Below are positions 45,267-54,327 of a DNA stretch of 64,000 nucleotides, in pieces (position 1 is the stretch's first letter; each line of letters begins with the position of its first letter). Source of the DNA: CAYPGJ01 sp050174775 (GTDB taxonomy: Bacteria; Planctomycetota; Phycisphaerae; Phycisphaerales; UBA1924); the NCBI GenBank assembly GCA_050174775.1, contig JBFXJP010000002.1, positions 279,426 to 343,425 on the forward strand, in the 5' to 3' direction. The position numbers and the translations under genes were made by a program. The notes below the pieces were generated by a model. The model was given only the letters and a program-made list of their open reading frames with translations. It was not told the DNA's origin and made no database searches.

Positions 45267-45989
45267 ATGTCGCACCGAATGGATGATCGCGCCCCCTCGC
45301 CCGCCCCGTCTCATCGGCCGGACCATTTTCCATTGACATTGTGGACGTGGCTGCGCGGGGTGGTGGCGCGCGGCGACGATGGTGCGTTGGAGGCCGCGCG
45401 TCACGTGATGGAGGTGTACGCGTGGCCGCTGTCGGTGTATTTCAAGGGGAGCAGCTTCCGATGGTTGGGCGACGCGGACGACGTGGTACGGGGATTCTTC
45501 GCGGACCGTCTGAGCCGAGAGGAGTTCTTCGAGCGTTGGCTGGAGAGCGATCGTCGTCTGCGTCACTGGCTGATCGTGGCGTTCAAGCATTACCTGTACG
45601 AGACGGCGCGTGCGAAGCGTCGGGACAGTCGTGCGGGTTCGATGGAGGGGGCGCACGAGAGCGCGGAGCCGGACGGGGAGACGCTTCGGGGGTTCTGGCG
45701 GGAGATGGCGCGGAGCGTGGTGGCGCGGGCGATGGATCGTGCGGAGGCGAGCTGCGCGGCGGACGGTCTGATGGCGCACTGGGTGGTGTTTCGCCGGCAC
45801 ATGGTGGACGGTGCGTCGTACTCGGCGATCGAGCTGGAGACGGGGACGCCGCCGGCGCGGGCGGCGGTGATGGCGCGGACGGCGTGCAATCGGTTTCGCG
45901 CGGCGTTGCGGGAGGGAGTGGCGTGGCCCGGGGCGAACGAGTCGGACATCGACGCGGAGATCGCGTCTTTGATGGAGGACCTGTCGTGA
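45267..45989 (+). CDS. ECF-like RNA polymerase sigma factor
   Basis: About 240 residues from ATG 45267 (MSHRMDDRAPS; a second ATG four codons on is also possible). Region 2 is recognisable: a helix with YAWPLSVYFKGSSF, DADDVVRGFFADRL and a C-terminal part LRHWLIVAFKHYLYETARAK that would contact the -10 element. Region 4 includes VVFRRHMVDGASYSAIELE and PARAAVMARTACNRFRAALRE as the helix-turn-helix. Spacing matches sigma factors found beside PknB-like kinases in planctomycetes. There is no anti-sigma gene, so the neighbouring kinase is the likely input (inference). The stop overlaps the start of the next gene. Confidence 0.78.
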   Translation: MSHRMDDRAPSPAPSHRPDHFPLTLWTWLRGVVARGDDGALEAARHVMEVYAWPLSVYFKGSSFRWLGDADDVVRGFFADRLSREEFFERWLESDRRLRHWLIVAFKHYLYETARAKRRDSRAGSMEGAHESAEPDGETLRGFWREMARSVVARAMDRAEASCAADGLMAHWVVFRRHMVDGASYSAIELETGTPPARAAVMARTACNRFRAALREGVAWPGANESDIDAEIASLMEDLS

Positions 45990-46486
45990 GCACGGCGCGC
46001 GCGAGACGTATGGACTCGCCGGCGCCGATTCCGCCGCGTGTGAGCGCGGCGCAGGCGACGGGTCTTTTGAAGATCGGGATGGGGCGGCCGGTGCGTCCCA
46101 TAGACGGGGTGATCGGCCGGTTGCGCCAGCGTGACGGCGCATCGTGGGTTGATCGCCGCGTCGAGGAAGCGCTGCGGGGCGCGCTGACGGAAGGGCTGGC
46201 CGCGCCGCTGGATCTGCTCAGCGGCCGTCTCCGAGAGGAAGACCTGGAGACGGTGAAGCGTTGGTGCAAGAAGACGGTGGCGCGCCGCCCTGAGGAGAGC
46301 GAGGAGAGTCGGGGAGCGTTGCTGGTGTACTTCCTTGTCCTTGCCGTGGGCGCTGCGCACCTCGAGAAGCGGTTGACGCAGCGTGCGGGGAGCGAGGTCG
46401 GGGAGACGCTGGTGGACCTGTCGGACGCGTTGCCCGCGGCTTGGGCGGACGTGGCCCGTCGGGGCGCGGAGCGTCTGGGGGCGTGA
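45986..46486 (+). CDS. Unknown protein translationally coupled to the sigma factor
   Basis: A 166-residue protein whose GTG start (45986) overlaps the sigma factor stop in GTGA. It has VSTARARRMDSPAPIPPRVS at the N-terminus and then helices (VSAAQATGLLKIGMG, VDRRVEEALRGALTEGLAA, LDLLSGRLREEDLETVKRW, and LVYFLVLAVGAAHLEKRLT). There is no signal peptide or clear membrane segment. Coupled translation with a sigma factor suggests that it tunes sigma activity or stability, as an anti-sigma or adaptor, but there is no recognisable zinc or anti-sigma motif. Family unknown. Confidence 0.65.
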   Translation: MSTARARRMDSPAPIPPRVSAAQATGLLKIGMGRPVRPIDGVIGRLRQRDGASWVDRRVEEALRGALTEGLAAPLDLLSGRLREEDLETVKRWCKKTVARRPEESEESRGALLVYFLVLAVGAAHLEKRLTQRAGSEVGETLVDLSDALPAAWADVARRGAERLGA

Positions 46487-46582
46487 GGGGGGCCTCGGCC
46501 TGGGGGGCCGGGCTCGGGCGCGGGTGGACGTATGATCCGGCCCCTCGGTTTTCGAGGGTGATCGTTCCTCTGCCGGAATCCC

Positions 46583-47146
46583 ATGCGCATGGCCTCCCGA
46601 AACATCTACAACCGCGTGCCGACGTTCACCGAGATCGACGGCGTGTTGAACGCGATCGTCGAGATCCCGAAGGGGAGGCGGAACAAGTTCGAGATCGACA
46701 AGCAGACGGGGATGATCCGGCTGGATCGGTACCTGTACTCGTCGGCGATGTATCCGGGTGATTACGGGTTTGTTCCGCGGACGCTCGCTGAGGACGGGGA
46801 CCCGTTGGACATTCTGGTGCAGGTGAACGAGGCGACGTTCTCGGGGTGCCTGATTGATGCGCGGGTGGTGGGGTTGTTCAAGATGAAGGACAAGGGGGTG
46901 AACGACTTCAAGGTGCTGGCGGTGCCGCACACGGACCCGCTGTTCGCGCATTTTCAGGATCTTCACGATGTGCCGAGACACTTCCTGCGGGAGGTGGAGC
47001 ACTTCTTCCTGACGTACAAGCAGCTGGAGGGGGCGACGATCGAGTCGGGGGGCTGGGTGGATCGGGAGGCGGCGATGGGGGAGATCGCGAAGTCGATCGG
47101 TCGGTATGAGACGTCTCCGGACGGGATCGAGCTGCCGGAGGAGTGA
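46583..47146 (+). CDS. ppa: Inorganic pyrophosphatase (family I)
   Basis: A 187-residue enzyme splitting pyrophosphate. The active-site signature DGDPLDILVQ holds three metal-binding Asp, and YPGDYGFVPRTL, EIPKGRRNKFEID and YKQLEG are the conserved flanks. Length matches bacterial family I enzymes. ATG 46583 and a second ATG 6 nt later are both possible. It acts in the cytoplasm and pulls nucleic acid and other synthetic reactions forward. Confidence 0.95.
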   Translation: MRMASRNIYNRVPTFTEIDGVLNAIVEIPKGRRNKFEIDKQTGMIRLDRYLYSSAMYPGDYGFVPRTLAEDGDPLDILVQVNEATFSGCLIDARVVGLFKMKDKGVNDFKVLAVPHTDPLFAHFQDLHDVPRHFLREVEHFFLTYKQLEGATIESGGWVDREAAMGEIAKSIGRYETSPDGIELPEE

Positions 47147-47172
47147 GGCCGAACAAATTCCGGAAATGCCCC

Positions 47173-47200
47173 TTGACTTGGGGCCAGGAACCCGTACATT
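47173..47200 (+). promoter_or_regulatory. Sigma-70-like promoter for the 47240 gene
   Basis: TTGACT at 47173-47178 (five of six to the -35 consensus) and TACATT at 47195-47200 (four of six to the -10) are separated by 16 nt. Transcription would start near 47207 with a leader of about 33 nt, and CGGAG lies at 47226-47230 before ATG 47240. Confidence 0.5.
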
Positions 47201-47239
47201 CTCCGACTGAACAGACACTGAACGTCGGAGGTTCAGACC

Positions 47240-47737
47240 ATGCAGACAGCCGGGAAGTTGCTGAGGTTGGCGGAGCGGGGGTCGTTTTCGAAGATCGTGT
47301 CGGAGGTCGGTCGGACTGGCGCGGTGGTGGGGGAGATCGGCCCTGGGGGGATGGAGTTGGCCGCGCTGGGGCTTGCGGTGGGCAGGGCGTCGGAAGTGTC
47401 GTACGAGGTGACGGCTGAGGTGGAGGGCTTGTTGTGTTGTTTGGAGCGTGCGTGGGAGGAGAGAGCGAGAGGGGCTTCGGCGAGCACGCTGGGGTTGGTG
47501 GTGCGCGGGGTGGCGTCGTTGGTGGAGTTGTGTGAGCGGTGCGGCGCGTCGGGGGAGGTGTCGCGTCGAGCGGGTCGATTGCTTGATGCGGCGTGCGCGG
47601 GGGTTGAGCGTGTGCGTGCGGATCGGGGCGTTGAGCGTGCGAGTGTGGGATCGCGTGTGCGGACGATGGGCGCTGGGGGTGAGCGTGCGCTGCGTGCCTG
47701 GGAGCGGAGCCGGCGCGCGGGATCGAGGGCCGCGTAA
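47240..47737 (+). CDS. Hypothetical helical protein between ppa and pgk
   Basis: A 165-residue protein with a clear ribosome-binding site (GGAGG at 47227-47231) and a candidate promoter of its own. It is Ala/Gly/Glu/Arg-rich and helical (GKLLRLAERGSFSKIVSEVG, EVTAEVEGLLCCLERAWEE, LVELCERCGASGEVSRRAG) and ends in a basic tail. It has four Cys but no ordered metal-site pattern. No signal peptide or known domain is seen. Position between two housekeeping genes does not indicate a role. Confidence 0.6.
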   Translation: MQTAGKLLRLAERGSFSKIVSEVGRTGAVVGEIGPGGMELAALGLAVGRASEVSYEVTAEVEGLLCCLERAWEERARGASASTLGLVVRGVASLVELCERCGASGEVSRRAGRLLDAACAGVERVRADRGVERASVGSRVRTMGAGGERALRAWERSRRAGSRAA

Positions 47738-47822
47738 GGCGGTGTGATGCTGTGCGGAGTCGGGGGACGGGCGTTCGGGTGTCGGTATCATGGCGTCCCC
47801 GCAACGGGGAGAGGAGTCGCCC

Positions 47823-49034
47823 ATGGCCCGGAAGTCGATCGCGAACGTGGAAGTGTCGGGGAAGCGCGTGCTGATGCGCGTGGATTTCAACGTTCCGGTG
47901 GACGGTGGGGAGATCTCGGATGATCGGCGCATCCGGATGGCGTTGCCGTCGATCCGGAGTGTGGTGGATCGGGGCGGGCGGCTCGTGCTGATGTCGCACC
48001 TTGGGCGGCCTTCGGGGACGGGGTACGAGGCGGGATCGTCGCTGGAGCCTTGCGCGAAGCGGTTGGGTGAGTTGCTGGGGAAGCCGGTGTCGTTCCCGTC
48101 GCAGGATTGCACGGATGAGAGGGCGAAGAGCGCGGCTTCGGGGCTGAAGAACGGCGAGGTGATGCTGCTGGAGAACCTTCGGTTTCACAAGGCGGAGCAG
48201 AAGGGGGAGCCGACGTTCGCGGCGAAGCTGGCGGGGTTGGGGGACGTGTATTGCAACGACGCGTTCGGGACGTGTCACCGGGCGGATGCGTCGATGGTGG
48301 CCGTGCCGAAGGCGATGAAGGGTGAGGGGAAGGCTGCGGTGTGCGGGCTGCTGGTGGAGAAGGAGATCCGGTACTTGCACTCGGCGTTGGAGAGTCCGGC
48401 GCGTCCGTTCGTAGCGGTGCTTGGGGGCGCGAAGGTGTCGGACAAGATCGTGGCGATCGAGAGGTTGCTGGAGATCACGGATCACGTGGTGATCGGCGGT
48501 GCGATGGCGTACACGTTCCTGAAGGCGTTGGGGAAGAACGTGGGGGCGAGCCGCGTGGAGGAGGATCGGCTGGGGGACGCGAAGCGGATTCTGGAGAAGG
48601 CGGCTGTGGCGAAGTGCGAGCTGCACCTGCCGCGTGATCACGTGGTGGGGACGGTGTTTGCTGAGGCGGCGGGCGAGGTGTCGGTGGTGAAGGAGATGCG
48701 GGAGGGGCAGATCGGTCTGGACATTGGTCCGGAGACGCAGTCGGCGTACTCGGCGTTGATTGCCGGTGCGAAGACGGTGGTGTGGAACGGGCCGATGGGC
48801 GTGTTCGAGTGGAGGATGTTCGGGGTGGGGACGCGGGCGGTGGCGGAGGCGATGGCGCGCGCGACGCGCGAGAATGGGGCGACGACGATCGTGGGTGGGG
48901 GTGACACGGCGAGCGCTGCGGAGAAGTTCGAGGTGGCGGACAAGGTGAGCCACGTGTCGACGGGCGGGGGCGCGAGCCTGGAGATGCTGGAGGGGAAGCC
49001 GTTTGAGGCTGTGGAGCTGCTGGACCGGGCGTGA
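47823..49034 (+). CDS. pgk: Phosphoglycerate kinase
   Basis: A 403-residue glycolytic enzyme from ATG 47823 (GGGAGAGGAG upstream), preferred over the earlier in-frame ATG at 47790. RVDFNVPVDGGEISDD, LVLMSHLGRPSG, ENLRFHKAEQKGE and CNDAFGTCHRADAS are substrate-binding segments; VAVLGGAKVSDK and GGGDTASAAEKF bind nucleotide, and the C-terminal STGGGASLEMLEGK is conserved. It transfers phosphate from 1,3-bisphosphoglycerate to ADP. No other glycolytic genes are adjacent. Confidence 0.96.
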   Translation: MARKSIANVEVSGKRVLMRVDFNVPVDGGEISDDRRIRMALPSIRSVVDRGGRLVLMSHLGRPSGTGYEAGSSLEPCAKRLGELLGKPVSFPSQDCTDERAKSAASGLKNGEVMLLENLRFHKAEQKGEPTFAAKLAGLGDVYCNDAFGTCHRADASMVAVPKAMKGEGKAAVCGLLVEKEIRYLHSALESPARPFVAVLGGAKVSDKIVAIERLLEITDHVVIGGAMAYTFLKALGKNVGASRVEEDRLGDAKRILEKAAVAKCELHLPRDHVVGTVFAEAAGEVSVVKEMREGQIGLDIGPETQSAYSALIAGAKTVVWNGPMGVFEWRMFGVGTRAVAEAMARATRENGATTIVGGGDTASAAEKFEVADKVSHVSTGGGASLEMLEGKPFEAVELLDRA

Positions 49035-49182
49035 GGGTTGGCAGGGGGCGGATGTGTGGTGAAGATTCCTGCGCGCGGCGCGCTGACCGGGGGTTGATTG
49101 CGCGGTAGGGTGTTGTTGTGCGCCCGTGGAGGAGAGGGGATGGGTTTGAGCGTGGGCGCGCGACAACGAGGAGGCTCGCGAC

Positions 49183-50388
49183 ATGGCCGTGTCGATGAAG
49201 CAGTTGCTCCTGAACATGGGGCGGTACGACGCGTCGGACCTGCACTTGAAGGTGGGTATGCCGCCGTTTTTCCGGGTGGCGGGCGAGCTGCGCGCGTTGG
49301 GTCTGCCGGCGTTGACGGAGCAGGACACGGATCGGCTGTTGACGGAGATCATTCCGCAGGGGATGCGGGAGCGGTATGACCGGTCGGGGGACCTGGATTT
49401 TTCGACGTTTCTGGACACGAAGGCGATCATCGCGCGGGAGAAGGCGCTTGCCGCGGGGATTGCGGAGGAGGCGGCGACGGAGGAGGAGATGTCGTCGCAG
49501 TATCACGAGGGGGTGGATCGGTTTCGGTGCAACGTGTATCGGGCGGGTGGGGGGATGCATGCGGCGATCCGGCGGATCAAGCCGCAGATCCCGACGTTCG
49601 AGTCGCTGCATCTGCCGTCGATCTACGAGAAGTTGGCGGATGAGACGATGGAGGGGCTGGTGCTGGTGGTGGGGGTGACGGGGTCGGGGAAGAGCTCGAC
49701 GCTGGCGTGCATGATCGAGCGGATCAATCAGACGCGCGCGTGCAACATCGTGACGATCGAGGACCCGGTGGAGTATCACTTCCATCCGCGGAAGTCGATC
49801 ATCTCGCAGCGGGAGGTGGGGCTGGACGTGCCGGGGTACCGGGAGGCGCTGAAGTTCGTGGTGCGTCAGGACCCGGACATCATCTTCATCGGCGAGTTGC
49901 GGGATCACGACACGGTGCTGGCCGCGATTCAGGCGGCTGAGACGGGGCACCTGGTGTTCGGGTCGCTGCACACGGCGGACGCGATGCAGGCGTTCTCGCG
50001 GATCATCGAGTTCTTCCCGCAGAACGAGCACGAGTTTCTGCGGTCGTCGCTGAGCAATTCGCTGAAGGCGATCTGCGCGCAGCGGCTGATCCCGGCGAAC
50101 AGCGATGCGACGGGGGGGTCGCGGGCGGTGCCGGCGACGGAGGTGTTGCTGAACAACGCGACGGTGAAGGAGCGGATCCGGGAGGGTGAGGATCAGGACA
50201 TCCCGGCGATCATCAACGGGAGCACGGCGGACGGGATGCGATCGTTCACGCACAGCCTCGCGGAGCTGGTGGAGAAGGAGTTCATCTCGATCGACAACGC
50301 GATGGAGGCGGCGCCGAACCGGGAGGCGCTGTCGAGCCGCTTGAAGGGCGTGCAGGTGCGCGCGGCAACGCTGGTGAAGCGGGGCTGA
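49183..50388 (+). CDS. pilT: Type IV pilus retraction ATPase PilT family
   Basis: A 401-residue secretion-type ATPase from ATG 49183 (AGGAGG upstream). The N-terminal part (about 1-110) has LLLNMGRYDASDLHLKVGMP, as in PilT. Walker A is GVTGSGKSST near residue 165, the Asp box is IEDPVEYHF, Walker B is DIIFIGELRD and the His box is HLVFGSLHTADA. An extra acidic insertion (about 85-110: AEEAATEEEMSSQYHEGVDR) and the long C-terminal end distinguish it from the standard PilT of about 345 residues. PilT powers pilus retraction and twitching. No other pilus genes are in the window. Confidence 0.88.
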   Translation: MAVSMKQLLLNMGRYDASDLHLKVGMPPFFRVAGELRALGLPALTEQDTDRLLTEIIPQGMRERYDRSGDLDFSTFLDTKAIIAREKALAAGIAEEAATEEEMSSQYHEGVDRFRCNVYRAGGGMHAAIRRIKPQIPTFESLHLPSIYEKLADETMEGLVLVVGVTGSGKSSTLACMIERINQTRACNIVTIEDPVEYHFHPRKSIISQREVGLDVPGYREALKFVVRQDPDIIFIGELRDHDTVLAAIQAAETGHLVFGSLHTADAMQAFSRIIEFFPQNEHEFLRSSLSNSLKAICAQRLIPANSDATGGSRAVPATEVLLNNATVKERIREGEDQDIPAIINGSTADGMRSFTHSLAELVEKEFISIDNAMEAAPNREALSSRLKGVQVRAATLVKRG

Positions 50389-50433
50389 GGGGCGGGAGCG
50401 CGGGTGTTCGAAGGAGCAAGCCGGTTGCGCGGC

Positions 50434-51150
50434 TTATCGGCGTCGGCGCGCGCCGAGCGCGAGGAGCGCTGCGGAGGCGAGGCCGGCGGTCGTGGGGAGG
50501 GGGACGGGCGGGGGCGGGACGAACTGGCCCAGGAAGAGGAAGTCCATGGTGTCGCCGGTGGGGGAGCCGTTGGAGTTGGTGGTGTTCCAGCCTCGGCCGA
50601 CCCAGTAGTTCTGGCCGGCCTGGGGGTGGCCGGAGAGTCGGTGGTCGTCCTGGAGGAAGAGGAATGTTTGCGCGGGGCTGGTGTTCTCGTAGAGGTTGAA
50701 GATCGTGCCTGCGGTGATATCGGCGTTTCCAGCGAGCGCGGTGAGTGTGCCGCCGTTCACGCCGGTGGAGCCGGGGCCGACGATCCAGCCTGTGCCGGAG
50801 GGGCTGACGTTGAGCGAGAAGGTGAAGTCGAGTGTGAAGGATCCGAGGCCGTAGCCGGAGTTGGCTCCGGATGCGACGCCGCCGTAGACGGTGCCGTGGA
50901 TGTTGATGGTGAGTGGACCTCCGGAGTCGTCGACGGTGAGGATGGTGTCTGCGTGGTGGTCGAATGAGAAGGTGGTGACGCCGGAGGCGGAGGAGAAGAG
51001 GTTGTCCATGCGGAGGCCGTAGGGGGGCGGGTTCTGATCGCCGTCGGGGTGATCGGAGAGGATGAACTGCATGGAGACGGCGTGCGCGGGGAGCGCGGTG
51101 AAGAGGGCGCCGACGAGAAGGCTCGCGCCGTGGCGGGACGTGGTGGACAT
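50434..51150 (-). CDS. PEP-CTERM secreted protein
   Basis: ATG 51150 (GGAGGAG upstream) gives 238 residues with a signal peptide (GASLLVGALFTALPAHA) and a C-terminal sorting tail VPLPTTAGLASAALLALGA followed by four Arg. The body is beta-rich and secreted-type (SFDHHADTILTVDDSGG, GGVASGANSGYGLGSFTLDF, GSTGVNGGTLTALAG). PEP-CTERM tails are recognised by exosortase, often in exopolysaccharide-producing bacteria; no exosortase gene is present here. Nothing suggests an enzymatic role. Confidence 0.75.
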   Translation of the reverse strand: MSTTSRHGASLLVGALFTALPAHAVSMQFILSDHPDGDQNPPPYGLRMDNLFSSASGVTTFSFDHHADTILTVDDSGGPLTINIHGTVYGGVASGANSGYGLGSFTLDFTFSLNVSPSGTGWIVGPGSTGVNGGTLTALAGNADITAGTIFNLYENTSPAQTFLFLQDDHRLSGHPQAGQNYWVGRGWNTTNSNGSPTGDTMDFLFLGQFVPPPPVPLPTTAGLASAALLALGARRRR

Positions 51151-51415
51151 GGGGTGGCTCCTCCGAGCGGTGTGTCGCGCAGGGGTGTGGGCGCGACGAG
51201 ACGAATGGTGATTCGGCCCGACGTCTGGGTCAGCCCGACCGGAGACGGCGCGGCGCTTCGTGGCGGTGCGCGGCGTGTATGTCGCGTATAGCACAATCGC
51301 GGGCGTCGATCAACGATTTGACCGAGAATCGGCGTGTGTCGCGCGGTCGTGTGGCGAGAGAACGAGGGAAATCACCGGTTTCGCGCGGATGTGTGTTTGT
51401 GTTGAAGATGATGCG

Positions 51416-54136
51416 TCAGGTGCAGGGCACGCCGAAGCCGGAGAGGACGGCGTTGAGGTCGACGAAGTTGGTGAGGTTGTCGTCTGGGATGCCGTCGTGG
51501 TCTGCGTCGGGGGCGACGTTTCCACCGATGTTGGGTCCGGATTGGCCGTAGAAAGAGAGGGCGTTGTTGAGGTCGGTGAAGTTGACGACACCGTCGTCGT
51601 TGGTGTCGCCGAGGCAGGGGAGGGCCCATGCGCGGATGTTGTCGGCGTAGAGGATTGAGCCGGGGGAGGCGGTGTTGTCGTCGGCGCTCGAGAAGAAGAG
51701 GATGTCGAGGTTCTTGCTGGTGAGCAGGGTTGCGTCGTTGCAGGTGGAGAGCGACATGGGCTTGATGGGAGCGCCGGAGCCGTCGCGGAGGACGCGGCCG
51801 TTGATGCGGAAGGTGTGGTTGCCGCCCAGGTGCTTGTGGATGGAGAGTTGGAAGAAGGAGCCGAAGTTGACGGCGAGGGAGGAGAGGGACGTGCCGGAGT
51901 CGGTCCAGAGCGCGGCGGGGACGCCGGCGGTGGGGGGGCAGACGAAGGCGGGGTTGGGCGCGGTGTACCAGAACGTCTGCGTGACGGAGGAGAAGGCGAT
52001 TCGCGTGGAGAGGGAGAAGACGTTTGGTTGTGAGGATTGCTGGCCCGGGCTCCAGACGCGCGTGGTGGCGCCGTTGGTGAGCATGTACTGGCCGGAGGTC
52101 GCCCAGCCGCGCGAGGAGGAGGCGACGACGTTGGGGAGTCGGGTGGATGCCTGGGTGAAGGAGAGGAAGTCGGGGTCGTTGGGAGGCAGCGGGTCGGTGT
52201 CGCGGAAGAGGTTTTCCATGCGGAGGACTTTGGTGGTGTTGGAGCCGACGGTTTGCTGGATGGGCATGTTCGGCGCAGAGGCCCAGCGGAAGGGAGTGGC
52301 GCTGTTGCCATCGTCGTCGTGGAGGCCGATGGTGAGCCCGGGGATGCCCCACTCGAGATCATCCGTGTAGACGAGCGCGAAGGGCAGCGTGAGGATGGGC
52401 AGCTGGAAGCAGTCGAGATCGACGGTGTCCCAGGACATGGCGTTGCCCGCGCCGGCGGCGTTGTTCTCGGATTCGAACCAGAGCGCGTCGACGTAGCTGA
52501 CGAAGGCGACGCCGGTGTGGATGGTGATTCCGGAGACAGAGATGGTCATGGCTCTGGAGTCGGTGACAGTGAAGCAGGTGTTGCGGTAGATGTCATCGAG
52601 CGGCCAGTTGAAGCCGGTGGCGTGGACGTCGACGCCGATGACGGGGTTGTTTGCGAAGGGGTCCTGCACTCCGGGCTCATCGATGGGGTCGTATGTCTCG
52701 TCGATCTGCACGTAGACGGCGTTGGAGTAGGGGGTTGGCGGCGCTTCGCGTCCGATGAAGATGCGGGAGAGCACGGCTTGCTTGGCGTTGGACACCGGCG
52801 CGATGCCACGAACAGTGGCGTTGTTCGGCTGGAGCTTGATCATCGTGCAGACGGAGAAGGGGTTGCCGGGTGTTGCGAAGGTGAGTGGGAGGCTCGTGCG
52901 GTTTTCCTGGCGGTACTCGTCGTCGGGGAAGACGTTGACCTGGCGGAGGACCTGGCCCTGCGCGCCGTCGGGGGTGACGAACGCCTTGGCGGAGAGGCGG
53001 TCGGTCCAGCGTGTGCTTTGGCCGAAGAGGGGGCCTTCGTTGAGCCATTCGAGGTCGTCGAGGTACTGGCCGTTGGCGCATTCGAGCGGCGGCGGCATGG
53101 GGAGGACCATGACGGCGCCTGCGAGGTGAAGGTTGTCGATGTACATGGCGCCGAGAGATTCGAATGAGGCGTTGATGGCAAGCCGGTCAATTCGCGGCGC
53201 GGTGATGGCGAGGCCTTGGAACCCGGGGATGGGGCCTTGGCCGTCGTTGTAGTCGATGAGGATGGTGACGGTTCCGTCGATGCGTCCTTCGTGAGTGACT
53301 CTGAACCACGTGTTCGACGGGACGCTCATTTCGTTGTTGGGGCCTGGGGTTTGCGGGCCGGAGTACGCTTGCGGGAACGTGAGGGGCCGGAAGCCGCCGA
53401 CGACGAAGGAGTGGGGATCGATTCTGAGATTGTGGAAGTAGGGGATGGGGCCGACGGGAAGGCCGATGTCGGGGGTGGAGTTGGTGCCGCCCCAGAGGAG
53501 TCGGTCGACGATGAAGCCTGCGGTGACGTTGATGGCTTCGTGCGTCCAGAGCGTGTCGAGCGTGTCGAGATAGACGTCGGTGGAGAGGAGCGTCGGGTTA
53601 GCGGTCGTGGGGATGAGGAGTGTGCGGGGCGGGTTGGGGGGTTGGGGCGAGCCGGGCGCGCCTGCGGAGAAGTTGTAGCGGAGCATGGTGAAGAAGCCGT
53701 CGGGTGGTTGCTGTGCGGTGACGCGCATGCGGAGCTTGACCGAGTTGTTGCCGCTGAGGGGATCGAGTACGGCGAACCCGCTTCCACCCGCGGAGGCCGC
53801 GGAGATGATGCTGTGATCGGCGGAGCCCGCGGCGCCTGCGCCCCAGACGCCCCCGGCGGGTTGGCCGAGGAGAGGGGTGGGCTCGAGAGCGAGGGACTCG
53901 AAGTTGTTGTCGTAGGTTGCGTAGAGGGGCGCGTCGGCGCCCGCGGAGCCTCTGGAGAGGTTGCCCCATGCTGCGGTGAGATCGATGCGGTTGGAGGGGG
54001 AATCGGGGAGGCGTCCCGGGGTGTGCGCGTGGGGAGACGCATCGCCGATGCGCGAGTCGGTCCGCGGCGAGGCGAGGGCTGAAGGGAGCACGAGCGCGGA
54101 AAGCGCGAGCGCGAAGAGGCGTGCTGACGTGTGCAT
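51416..54136 (-). CDS. Dockerin-bearing secreted paralogue 1 (subfamily A)
   Basis: A 906-residue protein from ATG 54136 (GGGGAAA upstream) with signal peptide MHTSARLFALALSALVLPSA. The body appears to be three related beta-domains, each opening with an acidic D-x-F/L-E motif: YDNNFESLALE (about 65), YLDDLEWLNEG (about 355) and YTDDLEWGIPG (about 580). Conserved neighbours include VFPDDEYRQEN, FIGREAPPTPY, MENLFRDTDP and NHTFRINGRVLRD. The last 60 residues are two EF-hand dockerin repeats bracketed by Cys (ALPCLGDTNDDG and GFGVPC). No enzyme motif is seen; a lectin-like or structural surface role is inferred. It is the first of five paralogues on this strand. Confidence 0.75.
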   Translation of the reverse strand: MHTSARLFALALSALVLPSALASPRTDSRIGDASPHAHTPGRLPDSPSNRIDLTAAWGNLSRGSAGADAPLYATYDNNFESLALEPTPLLGQPAGGVWGAGAAGSADHSIISAASAGGSGFAVLDPLSGNNSVKLRMRVTAQQPPDGFFTMLRYNFSAGAPGSPQPPNPPRTLLIPTTANPTLLSTDVYLDTLDTLWTHEAINVTAGFIVDRLLWGGTNSTPDIGLPVGPIPYFHNLRIDPHSFVVGGFRPLTFPQAYSGPQTPGPNNEMSVPSNTWFRVTHEGRIDGTVTILIDYNDGQGPIPGFQGLAITAPRIDRLAINASFESLGAMYIDNLHLAGAVMVLPMPPPLECANGQYLDDLEWLNEGPLFGQSTRWTDRLSAKAFVTPDGAQGQVLRQVNVFPDDEYRQENRTSLPLTFATPGNPFSVCTMIKLQPNNATVRGIAPVSNAKQAVLSRIFIGREAPPTPYSNAVYVQIDETYDPIDEPGVQDPFANNPVIGVDVHATGFNWPLDDIYRNTCFTVTDSRAMTISVSGITIHTGVAFVSYVDALWFESENNAAGAGNAMSWDTVDLDCFQLPILTLPFALVYTDDLEWGIPGLTIGLHDDDGNSATPFRWASAPNMPIQQTVGSNTTKVLRMENLFRDTDPLPPNDPDFLSFTQASTRLPNVVASSSRGWATSGQYMLTNGATTRVWSPGQQSSQPNVFSLSTRIAFSSVTQTFWYTAPNPAFVCPPTAGVPAALWTDSGTSLSSLAVNFGSFFQLSIHKHLGGNHTFRINGRVLRDGSGAPIKPMSLSTCNDATLLTSKNLDILFFSSADDNTASPGSILYADNIRAWALPCLGDTNDDGVVNFTDLNNALSFYGQSGPNIGGNVAPDADHDGIPDDNLTNFVDLNAVLSGFGVPCT

Positions 54137-54180
54137 GTGTATTTCCCCGATGAGCGTGCGCGTGAGGAGGCGGTGCGCGG

Positions 54181-54207
54181 CACGGAACTGCGGACCATCG
54201 TCCGATA
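54181..54207 (-). promoter_or_regulatory. Conserved 27-nt element upstream of paralogue 1
   Basis: This stretch matches 57082-57108, upstream of paralogue 2, at 23 of 27 positions. It lies 45-71 nt before the start codon at 54136 on the minus strand, almost the same distance as the second copy. On the minus strand it includes CGGAC-N4-GTCCG, a small inverted repeat. It may be an operator or a shared promoter part. Confidence 0.5.
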
Positions 54208-54270
54208 GGACAATGTACATGACTGAGATTGGTGGGCAATGCGAGTCCATAAAAAATCAGAGATGAAAAG

Positions 54271-54300
54271 GCCGCGGGAGGGGTTCGGCCCGCCCGCGGC
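54271..54300 (-). terminator. Terminator after paralogue 2
   Basis: An 8-bp perfect stem (GCCGCGGG with CCCGCGGC) lies just after the end of the gene at 54328-57033. On the minus strand the hairpin is followed by CTTTTC. Confidence 0.65.
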
Positions 54301-54327
54301 TTGGTATGGGACTCGATTACAAGCGGC

